Shown piece after piece: positions 1-5,726 of a DNA stretch of 13,239 nucleotides (its first letter is position 1; each line of letters opens with the position of its first letter). Location of the stretch: assembly GCA_947251855.1 (NCBI GenBank), contig CAMXUZ010000094.1, forward strand, positions 1 through 13,239. Reading direction: 5' to 3'. This DNA is from an uncultured Ruaniaceae bacterium (GTDB lineage: Bacteria; Actinomycetota; Actinomycetes; Actinomycetales; Beutenbergiaceae). The notes below the pieces were generated by a model. It saw only the letters and a list, made by a program, of their open reading frames with translations. It was not told the DNA's origin and did no database searches. Both the position numbers and the translations under genes were made by a program.

Positions 1-837
1 CTTATTGTTCAGGCTGACGCCGGCGGCGGCTCGGACTTGACGTCGAGGGCGCTCGCATCGGCGCTAGAGCCGATCCTCGGCGTGTCGATCGTCGTTGAGA
101 ACCGCCCAGGTGCGTCGGGATCGACAGCGATGCAGTACGTCAGGGATCAGGAGGCGGACGGCTACACGGTAGGGTTCGGCCCCGTGGAGATCGCTATGCT
201 CGGTCACCAGGGCTACGACATCGACCCGGATGACTTCACGTTCCTCTCTCAGATCATGAACGCTCCCGGCGTACTCTCAGTCCCCGCGGACAGCCCATAT
301 GAAAGCATCGAGGAATTCGTCGATGCTGGGCAGAGCGAGGAGCTCTCGATCGCGAACTCGGGAGCAGGCTCGATCTGGGAAGCCGCGGCCCTTGGACTGG
401 CTGACGAAACCGGAATGCAGATCAGCCCGGTCCCCTTCGATGGCGGTGGGCCGGCCGTGGCGGCGGTAATCGGCAACCAAGTTGACGCCGGGGTTTCTGG
501 TTCCGGTGAGGCGTTGGCCGCGATGGAGGAAGGACAGGTCAAGCCGCTCGTCGTGTTCAATGATGAGCGGTTGGATGACATGCCTGATGTTCCTACCGCA
601 GCCGAGGCGGGTCTGGGTGACCTGGAATTCGGTGGCTGGGGTGGCATCTATGGCCCCAAGGACATTCCAAGTGATGTCGTTTCCACGCTCGAGTCGGCGA
701 TTTCTGAAGCGCTCGAGAGCGAGGACTACGAGCAGACGGTGACCAACTCGGGGAACCTCGTCGTTCACAAGGACGCAGAGGCGCACGACGAGTTTGTTCA
801 CTCCGAGTACGAGCGTTTTGCTGAGCTCCTGGGCTAA
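1..837 (+). CDS. tctC: TctC/Bug-family solute-binding protein of a tripartite tricarboxylate transporter (5' partial)
   Basis: Extracytoplasmic binding protein that captures a carboxylate-type ligand and delivers it to the TctAB membrane pair. The reading frame is open from base 1 (LIVQADAGGGSD...), so the TTG at 37 is an internal codon and the true start lies outside the window. About 278 residues are visible; Bug proteins usually have about 320-330, so the missing part is roughly the signal peptide and first strand. Family signatures are the GGGSD loop followed by the VVENRPGASGSTA stretch, and the VPFDGGGPAVAAVIGNQVDAG segment that corresponds to the family's 'Y-K-G-x-x-P-A' and 'G-x-V-D' ligand-cleft region. 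The stop codon overlaps the tctB start (TAATG), so it is first in the visible operon. The family assignment is firm; the ligand cannot be read from the sequence. Confidence 0.93.
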   Translation, partial: LIVQADAGGGSDLTSRALASALEPILGVSIVVENRPGASGSTAMQYVRDQEADGYTVGFGPVEIAMLGHQGYDIDPDDFTFLSQIMNAPGVLSVPADSPYESIEEFVDAGQSEELSIANSGAGSIWEAAALGLADETGMQISPVPFDGGGPAVAAVIGNQVDAGVSGSGEALAAMEEGQVKPLVVFNDERLDDMPDVPTAAEAGLGDLEFGGWGGIYGPKDIPSDVVSTLESAISEALESEDYEQTVTNSGNLVVHKDAEAHDEFVHSEYERFAELLG

Positions 838-1349
838 TGTCTGAGTTCGAAAAAGCTGGGGCCGACTCTCACGAGGAGTCGGCCCCAGAACCAACACCGG
901 GACTCCCGCCCTCGCGCCGGCTGGAAGTGATCACGGGAGTTGTTGCCGCAATTTTGAGTGCGGCGATGATTGCGTTGTCACGTGCGGTTGTCGTCATCCG
1001 GGAAACAGGCGGTGTAGACCCGCGCTGGTGGCCGACTGTCCTGGGGATCCTCGCCCTCGCTCTATCCGTGGCGCTCGTGATCGTGGCGTTGTCGCGGCCG
1101 ATGAACCGAGACGACGTTGAACCAACCACACGCAGCGGACGCATCAATGCAGCAGCGACGGTGATCGCGGCAATCGTCTACGTTCTGACCTGGCCGGTTG
1201 TGGGATTCATCCCGGCAACGCTTGTGCTGCTAGTGGTTCTCACCGCGGTATTCGGTGGCCGGAACTGGAAAGTTCTGACTCTCTTCCCTCTTGGGCTTAC
1301 CGCGTTCCTATACACGCTATTCGCCGTACTCTTGAAGGTGCCTCTATGA
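837..1349 (+). CDS. tctB: TctB-family small membrane subunit of tripartite tricarboxylate transporter
   Basis: Small, poorly conserved integral membrane subunit that pairs with TctA. The 170-aa product has a hydrophilic N-terminal tail (residues 1-30, rich in Glu, Ala and Pro), then hydrophobic segments at about 31-54, 65-87, 103-140 (probably two helices) and 144-167, ending in the short polar/Pro-Leu tail seen in many TctB proteins. The ATG at 837 overlaps the tctC stop as TAATG, and the stop overlaps the tctA start as ATGA, which implies translational coupling. No good Shine-Dalgarno precedes 837. A GTG at 927 is a possible alternative start that would remove the polar tail, but it also lacks a well-spaced ribosome binding site. 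A 13-bp perfect inverted repeat lies within codons 7-18. Identification rests mainly on topology, size and position between tctC and tctA. Confidence 0.88.
   Translation: MSEFEKAGADSHEESAPEPTPGLPPSRRLEVITGVVAAILSAAMIALSRAVVVIRETGGVDPRWWPTVLGILALALSVALVIVALSRPMNRDDVEPTTRSGRINAAATVIAAIVYVLTWPVVGFIPATLVLLVVLTAVFGGRNWKVLTLFPLGLTAFLYTLFAVLLKVPL
856..888 (+). other. Perfect 13-bp hairpin at the tctC-tctB junction
   Basis: The arms CTGGGGCCGACTC (856-868) and GAGTCGGCCCCAG (876-888) are exact reverse complements around a 7-base loop (TCACGAG). The hairpin begins 18 bases after the tctC stop codon and lies inside tctB codons 7-18. It is GC-rich and should be very stable as RNA, but no T-run follows (AACCAACACC), so it is not a classical intrinsic terminator. 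It may protect the tctC 3' end, partly terminate transcription, or slow ribosomes entering tctB. All three would favour the binding protein over the membrane subunits; this role is inferred. Confidence 0.8.
1334..1338 (+). promoter_or_regulatory. Ribosome binding site of tctA
   Basis: GAAGG lies 7 bases before the ATG at 1346, inside the 3' end of tctB. It supports that start and means TctA can be translated from its own site as well as by coupling through the ATGA overlap. Confidence 0.6.
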
Positions 1350-2842
1350 GTGCAATTTCTGAAGGCCTCGGTTTCCTCACCGACCCAACCGCGATCATCG
1401 CGCTCCTCGTTGGGCTCGGAATCGGAACGCTAGTAGGACTTTTTCCCGGCATTACGGGAACCATGGCTGTCGCTCTCGCCTCGAGTTTCACGCTCACACT
1501 CGAACCTGCACAGGGACTGGCCGTGCTGTTGTCGATCTATGTGGGAGCGAACTTCGGTGACCGTATCCCGGCGATCCTTGTGAACACGCCCGGGACTCCG
1601 GCGGCAATTTCGACGACGTTCGACGGATACCCCATGGCGAAGCAAGGCAAAGCGGGCCTTGCCCTAACGATCTCAGGCATCACCGTGGGGGCAGGCATCT
1701 TGGTCTCGATGATCGTCTTTATCGTCGCGGCGCGGCCTATTGCGCAGATCGCCCTGAAATTCGGCCCAGCCGAGATGTTTTCACTAGTGGTATTCGGACT
1801 CACCGTCATGGTGTCCGTGTCCTCGAAGTCCGTTCTCAAAGGACTCCTCGCCGGATTGCTCGGGCTCGCGATCGCGACGGTCGGGCGCGATCCGATAACC
1901 GGTGACGAGCGGTTCGTATTCGGGATCAACGACCTCAATTCCGGGATTCCCTTCATCGCGGTCATCATCGGACTATTCGGCGTATCAGAACTGCTCGATC
2001 AGATCATCACCCACCACGAAAGCAAAATGAAGCCCATTTCCGGATTGGGACGCTGGTGGCCGAATAGATCCGAATACAAGCAGTCCGCGAAACCGTTCGG
2101 CATCGGCGCGGCCGTGGGCACTTTTGTGGGTATCGTTCCCGCCGCCGGTGGCGATATTGCAGGCATTGTCGGGTGGGACCAAGCCCGACGAGTATCCAAA
2201 GAACCCGAAAAATTCGGCAAAGGCTCGGTGGAGGGTGTCGCATCCGCCGATGCCGCCTCCGGGGCAACGTTAGGAGGGGCCTTAACGACGACGATGGCTC
2301 TCGGGATACCCGGGGACTCCGTAATGGCCGTGATGATCGGCTCAATGGTGATCTGGGGCCTTCAGCCCGGGCCGTCGTTGTTTGTTAACCGGCCGGACCT
2401 GATTGTCACCATCGCCGCGATTATGCTTATCGCAACTTTCGTCTCGCTAGCAGTTTCGCTCATGCGGATGAAGTCGATGGTGAAACTACTGGATCTGAAG
2501 AACCATTACCTTTGGGCCGCGATCCTCATCTTCTGCGTTATCGGGACGTATACCACGACGAACAGTCTCTATTCCGTATGGGTGATGCTCATCGCCGGGT
2601 TCGTCGGAGTGATTCTCAAACGAGGTGGCTTCCCACCCGGGCCGATCGTCCTCGGACTGCTCCTGGGGCCGCTCGCCGAGGCAAATCTTCGTAGAGCCTT
2701 GGTGATTGGGGGCCCGACGAGCCTGCTCTCCCATCCGATCTCCGTCGCGTTTCTCCTCCTTGCGGTCTTGAGTCTTGCGGCGCCCTTCATCTCCAAATGG
2801 CGCAAGGCCCGCAAGGCCCGAAGTGCTGCGACGAGTATGTGA
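1346..2842 (+). CDS. tctA: TctA-family large membrane subunit of tripartite tricarboxylate transporter
   Basis: Large polytopic permease subunit that moves the ligand delivered by TctC across the cytoplasmic membrane, using an ion gradient in characterised members. At 498 aa it has the usual family length. Conserved signatures are plain: GLFPGITGTM (31-40), NTPGTPA (80-86), DGYPMAKQGKAG (93-104), then in the second half GIVPAAGGDIAG (261-272), EGVASADAASGATLGGAL (295-312) and LGIPGD (318-323). The two Pro-Gly-rich motifs are the internally repeated hairpin regions of the family. About 11-12 hydrophobic segments are visible. The C-terminus is a basic cytoplasmic tail (KWRKARKAR) encoded partly by a 9-bp tandem repeat. 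The start overlaps tctB by four bases and the TGA overlaps the ATG of the propeller gene by one. Confidence 0.95.
   Translation: MSAISEGLGFLTDPTAIIALLVGLGIGTLVGLFPGITGTMAVALASSFTLTLEPAQGLAVLLSIYVGANFGDRIPAILVNTPGTPAAISTTFDGYPMAKQGKAGLALTISGITVGAGILVSMIVFIVAARPIAQIALKFGPAEMFSLVVFGLTVMVSVSSKSVLKGLLAGLLGLAIATVGRDPITGDERFVFGINDLNSGIPFIAVIIGLFGVSELLDQIITHHESKMKPISGLGRWWPNRSEYKQSAKPFGIGAAVGTFVGIVPAAGGDIAGIVGWDQARRVSKEPEKFGKGSVEGVASADAASGATLGGALTTTMALGIPGDSVMAVMIGSMVIWGLQPGPSLFVNRPDLIVTIAAIMLIATFVSLAVSLMRMKSMVKLLDLKNHYLWAAILIFCVIGTYTTTNSLYSVWVMLIAGFVGVILKRGGFPPGPIVLGLLLGPLAEANLRRALVIGGPTSLLSHPISVAFLLLAVLSLAAPFISKWRKARKARSAATSM
2801..2818 (+). repeat. 9-bp tandem repeat in the tctA 3' end
   Basis: CGCAAGGCC occurs twice in direct succession (2801-2809, 2810-2818) and is followed by CG, the start of a third unit. 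In frame it encodes the repeated Arg-Lys-Ala of the basic C-terminal tail of TctA. It may be a small slippage duplication; no separate function is evident. Confidence 0.6.
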
Positions 2843-3975
2843 TGACGGTTCAGCTTGGACCCTCGGACATTGAGCGTGCATGGGTCACACCCGCCAATCC
2901 TCCTGGGACGCAGGTTCATGCACCAACCGTTCTGGCAACCTCGACCGGTTTGGTCGCAGCGTGGTTCGCGGGGGCGAAGGAAGGCAGCGAGGACACGAGA
3001 ATCTACGTCAGTCGCTGCGTAGGGGGAGAGTGGACGACTCCGGAGGTCGTCGCGCCCGCCCCAACGGCTCACTGGAACCCGGTGCTCGCATACGCCCCTG
3101 ACGAGCAGTTATGGCTCTTCTTCAAGCGAGGACCAGAAATCTCATCATGGGTGACGTGGTTCACGACGTCGGCGGATGAGGGCCGGACCTGGGCGAGCCC
3201 GCGCCGGCTCATTCCAACAGATCCCGGTGGCGATCGTGGAGGTGTTGGAGGGCGCGGACCGGTGAAGAATCCGCCCTTACGCCTCGGCGACGCGTGGTTG
3301 GCACCTGGATCCATTGAGACCTGGGACCCGGTCGTCGAGTGGGAAGCATTCGTCGATATCAGTACGGATGGGGGCCGCGAGTGGCGGAAAACGACCATAC
3401 CGGTCGACCGCGCTAATCTTCGCGGTGCTGGAGTAATTCAACCTGCCTTGTGGCGAGGGGAAACTGGCGGCGTGATCCACGCCCTGATGAGAAGCACCGA
3501 GGGTTGGGCGTTCCAATCCACGTCGCGTGATCACGGTCGTACGTGGGATCCGGCGCAGCCAAGTTCGTTGCCGAATAACAATTCCGCACTGGCCGTCGTT
3601 GAGGTCGCACCCGGCACATTGGCATGTGTCTACAACGCCACCTCGGGCGATTGGGCTCTCCGTTGTCCGCTTCACTTAGCGGTTTCAACGGATTTCGGTG
3701 CCACGTGGACACCGCTGATCGAGATTGAAGACGGACGCACCCCGATTGGCGATGACCCACGTTTCACACCTGTTCTCCCGCGAGCAGCAGACGCACCTGT
3801 GGGAGCGGACTCCGGGGTTCTCACCGCAGGCGTCGGAGAGTACTCGTACCCCAGCCTGTGCGTAGAAAACGAGGACCTCGTCATTTGTTACACGTGGCAA
3901 CGCCAGCGAATTGCGAGTGCACGAGTGCCATTGACAACGATATTCACAACACTACAAAAAGAAGAGAAGGATTGA
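2842..3975 (+). CDS. Sialidase/BNR-superfamily Asp-box beta-propeller, predicted cytoplasmic
   Basis: Predicted six-bladed propeller of the sialidase-like BNR group, 377 aa from the ATG at 2842, which overlaps the tctA stop as TGATG. Upstream in-frame codons would lie within tctA. Four Asp boxes (S-x-D-x-G-x-x-W) are seen: SADEGRTW (110-117), STDGGREW (174-181), SRDHGRTW (228-235) and STDFGATW (282-289), spaced 64, 54 and 54 residues. Other family-like stretches are HAPTV (26-30), EGSEDTRIYVSR (47-58), LPNNNSALAVVE (243-254) and GEYSYPSLC (332-340). No FRIP motif of true neuraminidases is visible, and there is no signal peptide or membrane segment, so it should act inside the cell. About 35 residues at 296-331 look like a loop insertion before the last blade. 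Position between a carboxylate importer and two aldolases suggests a hydrolase, lyase or isomerase acting on the imported compound. The reaction and substrate are not known. Confidence 0.85.
   Translation: MTVQLGPSDIERAWVTPANPPGTQVHAPTVLATSTGLVAAWFAGAKEGSEDTRIYVSRCVGGEWTTPEVVAPAPTAHWNPVLAYAPDEQLWLFFKRGPEISSWVTWFTTSADEGRTWASPRRLIPTDPGGDRGGVGGRGPVKNPPLRLGDAWLAPGSIETWDPVVEWEAFVDISTDGGREWRKTTIPVDRANLRGAGVIQPALWRGETGGVIHALMRSTEGWAFQSTSRDHGRTWDPAQPSSLPNNNSALAVVEVAPGTLACVYNATSGDWALRCPLHLAVSTDFGATWTPLIEIEDGRTPIGDDPRFTPVLPRAADAPVGADSGVLTAGVGEYSYPSLCVENEDLVICYTWQRQRIASARVPLTTIFTTLQKEEKD
3964..3970 (+). promoter_or_regulatory. Ribosome binding site deciding the DHDPS-family start
   Basis: GAGAAGG lies 4 bases before the ATG at 3975. 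It favours 3975 over the upstream in-frame ATG at 3858, which lies inside the propeller gene and would add 39 residues unlike any family member. Confidence 0.65.
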
Positions 3976-4826
3976 TGAAACCTCAGATCGTCACGGCAAT
4001 TCCTATTCCGTTCACGTCCGAAGGAGACGTGGACGAAGGGACGTATCAGCGTGCAATAGAGTTCATTGAACCGCACGTCGCCGGGGTGCTAGTTGCAGGA
4101 ACCACCGGCGAGTTCCTCGCCCTTGATGATGATGAGCGCTTGGAGCTGTTCAAGCTTACTCGCGATCTCATCGGAGCCGACAGGACGATCGCCCACCTCG
4201 GGCACGCGAGCAGTTTCCAGGCGGGGAGATTGGCGCGTAGGACCCTTGATCTAGGGATCCGCCGTACCGCGCTCATCACTCCCTACTATCTTCCCACCGA
4301 TGATGAGGGCCTCGTAGATTTCTATCGCGAAACTCTCGCCGCGGCCCCTGAGCAACAGCTCTACGCCTACCTATTTCCTGAACGCACGGGGATCGAGGTA
4401 GCCCCGGAGGTTCTGAAGGAGATTCTTGCGCTGCCGGGTGTTGTCGGGGTCAAGCTCTCGGGTGCGGCGAGCGATGCCCTGGAAACCTACGCCGAAGTCC
4501 TTTCCGAAGGGCAGGAGCTCTATTCGGGCAACGACGCTACTCTTCCAGACGTGATCGGCCTCGGTGGTAGCGGGGTCGTCTCCGGCGTCTCCAGCGTATT
4601 CCCCGAACTGTTCGCCAACCTCTCTGCGCAGATCGACCGAGGAGACGACTACAGCGAACTTCAAACTGAGGTAGCGCGCCTTGTCGCTCTGACTGGTCCG
4701 AACATCCGATTTCTAAAAGTCGGCCTCGCCGCGAGGGTAGGGGGAGAATGGGCGGATCGAATGAGCATGCCGACGCCTACGAAAGAAGTTGAAGAGAGCA
4801 TCCTGGCCGCCGTTGGACGTTATTGA
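3975..4826 (+). CDS. Dihydrodipicolinate synthase / N-acetylneuraminate lyase family protein
   Basis: Class I (Schiff-base) pyruvate aldolase or hydro-lyase with a TIM barrel, 283 aa, a normal length for the family. Key residues are all present: GTTGE (42-46, the carboxylate-binding Thr pair), TPYY (102-105, the tyrosine contributed to the neighbouring active site), the catalytic Tyr132 in YLFPERTG, Arg137 in the same motif, and the Schiff-base lysine Lys160 in GVVGVKLSG. The later SGND (184-187) and GLGGSGVVSGVS (195-206) stretches also match. The RTG form resembles DapA and sugar-acid aldolases more than N-acetylneuraminate lyase. Its place between a TTT transporter with a propeller protein and a second aldolase argues for a catabolic retro-aldol or dehydratase role on a 2-keto-3-deoxy sugar acid, not lysine synthesis; that is inference. 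It overlaps the propeller stop by one base (TGATG). Confidence 0.9.
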   Translation: MKPQIVTAIPIPFTSEGDVDEGTYQRAIEFIEPHVAGVLVAGTTGEFLALDDDERLELFKLTRDLIGADRTIAHLGHASSFQAGRLARRTLDLGIRRTALITPYYLPTDDEGLVDFYRETLAAAPEQQLYAYLFPERTGIEVAPEVLKEILALPGVVGVKLSGAASDALETYAEVLSEGQELYSGNDATLPDVIGLGGSGVVSGVSSVFPELFANLSAQIDRGDDYSELQTEVARLVALTGPNIRFLKVGLAARVGGEWADRMSMPTPTKEVEESILAAVGRY

Positions 4827-4864
4827 GTCTTGACGAAAGTCCGGGGTGCGACACGATCAGGATT

Positions 4865-4871
4865 GAGGGAG
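4865..4871 (+). promoter_or_regulatory. Ribosome binding site deciding the HpcH/HpaI start
   Basis: GAGGGAG ends 3 bases before the TTG at 4875; counting from the GAGG core (4865-4868) the spacing is 6. The TTG at 4830 has no comparable purine stretch in front of it. Confidence 0.5.
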
Positions 4872-4874
4872 AGA

Positions 4875-5639
4875 TTGACGAGGTTCCCGCCCTCCTTACT
4901 TACTGGAGGTATGCCGCAATTCGGCGTCTGGAGCTCCTTGAAGGATCCGGTCGTCCTGCAGATTCTCGCCAACTCCGACCACGACTTCCTGTGCGTTGAT
5001 CTCCAACACGGGTACGCGGACACCTCCGATCTACCAGCGCTGCTGAACACGGCAATCCACTCTCGGACCCCGTGCCTGGTACGCGTGGCGTGCAATGCCC
5101 CCGACCTGATCATGCGGGCACTTGACCTCGGGGCCGGAGGCGTACTCGTGCCGTTGGTGAATACCGGCGCAGATGCAGCACTAGCGGCCCGAAGCTGCCG
5201 ATATCCCCCGGATGGGGAGCGCAGCTGGGGCCCGCAATGGGCCGAAGTGAGAGAGCAGCACGAACCCCAACAGGCAAACGCCCATGTCCGCTGTATTGCG
5301 ATGATCGAGACGGCCCAAGCACTGGCAAATGTCTCGGACATAGCGGCAACAGACGGCGTAGATGGCCTCTACATCGGTCAGAACGACCTCTCGATATCTC
5401 TTGGAATCGGTCGGACTGACTTCGCAGCCTCCGAACTACTGACACGCGCCATCCGAGAAGTAGTTCGCGCTGCCAGAGCGAACGGGATTCTCGTAGGACT
5501 CGATACGGCCGGGCGCCTCTCCGACGTATCCTTCTGGGCACGTGAAGGAATCGACTTCTACATCGTCGGCCGCGATGTTGCTCTGATCAACGAGGGTGCT
5601 ACTGACATTTCGCGTTCCCTTCGCTCCTCACTGAAATGA
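4875..5639 (+). CDS. HpcH/HpaI-family (class II) 2-keto-acid aldolase
   Basis: Metal-dependent aldolase that in characterised relatives (HpcH/HpaI, GarL, RhmA) splits 4-hydroxy-2-keto acids into pyruvate and an aldehyde. The frame is open from TTG 4830 (269 aa). I prefer TTG 4875 (254 aa) because it has a ribosome binding site and makes the N-terminus equal in length to E. coli HpaI (MTRFPPSLLTGGMPQFGVW). Numbering from 4830, the expected residues are Asp57 and His60 (DLQHG), Arg85 (VRVACN), Asp99, the metal ligands Glu160 (MIETAQAL) and Asp186 (GQNDLSISLG), and RYPPDGERSWG (124-134). Their spacing matches E. coli HpaI Asp42, His45, Arg70, Asp84, Glu149 and Asp175, so the enzyme should be active. 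It is last in the catabolic block, 48 bases after the DHDPS-family stop. The substrate is unknown; a sugar-acid derived keto acid is likely. Confidence 0.9.
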   Translation: MTRFPPSLLTGGMPQFGVWSSLKDPVVLQILANSDHDFLCVDLQHGYADTSDLPALLNTAIHSRTPCLVRVACNAPDLIMRALDLGAGGVLVPLVNTGADAALAARSCRYPPDGERSWGPQWAEVREQHEPQQANAHVRCIAMIETAQALANVSDIAATDGVDGLYIGQNDLSISLGIGRTDFAASELLTRAIREVVRAARANGILVGLDTAGRLSDVSFWAREGIDFYIVGRDVALINEGATDISRSLRSSLK

Positions 5640-5642
5640 CGC

Positions 5643-5665
5643 TGCGCCCCAGGCGATTAGGCGCA
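5643..5665 (+). terminator. Possible terminator hairpin after the catabolic operon
   Basis: TGCGCC (5643-5648) and GGCGCA (5660-5665) are perfect reverse complements with an 11-base loop, starting 3 bases after the HpcH stop. There is no T-run behind it, the stem is short and the loop long, so termination here is only plausible. The remaining gap to 5727 holds a GGTAC direct repeat (5683-5687 and 5695-5699), and I see no convincing promoter in it. Confidence 0.35.
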
Positions 5666-5713
5666 ACGACTCCTTCGCTCGCGGTACCGTAGCAGGTACA
5701 GCCAGGAACCAAC

Positions 5714-5721
5714 GAAGGGGG
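5714..5721 (+). promoter_or_regulatory. Ribosome binding site of the first LuxR-family regulator
   Basis: GAAGGGGG lies 5 bases before GTG 5727. It supports the GTG start; no other initiation codon with a comparable site is nearby. Confidence 0.65.
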
Positions 5722-5726
5722 CCGCG

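Noticed and set aside
856..888. Classical rho-independent terminator
   Set aside because: The stem is strong but no T-run follows and it lies within tctB coding sequence; recorded as a hairpin of unknown role.
3858..3974. Upstream ATG for the DHDPS-family gene
   Set aside because: It lies inside the propeller gene and adds residues with no family similarity; ATG 3975 has a good ribosome binding site and gives the normal N-terminus.
2842..3975. Annotation as a secreted neuraminidase
   Set aside because: No signal peptide and no FRIP motif are visible; Asp boxes alone mark the fold, not sialic acid specificity.
3975..4826. Annotation as DapA of lysine biosynthesis
   Set aside because: Active-site residues would allow it, but the gene is embedded in a transporter and aldolase operon, so only the family name is given.
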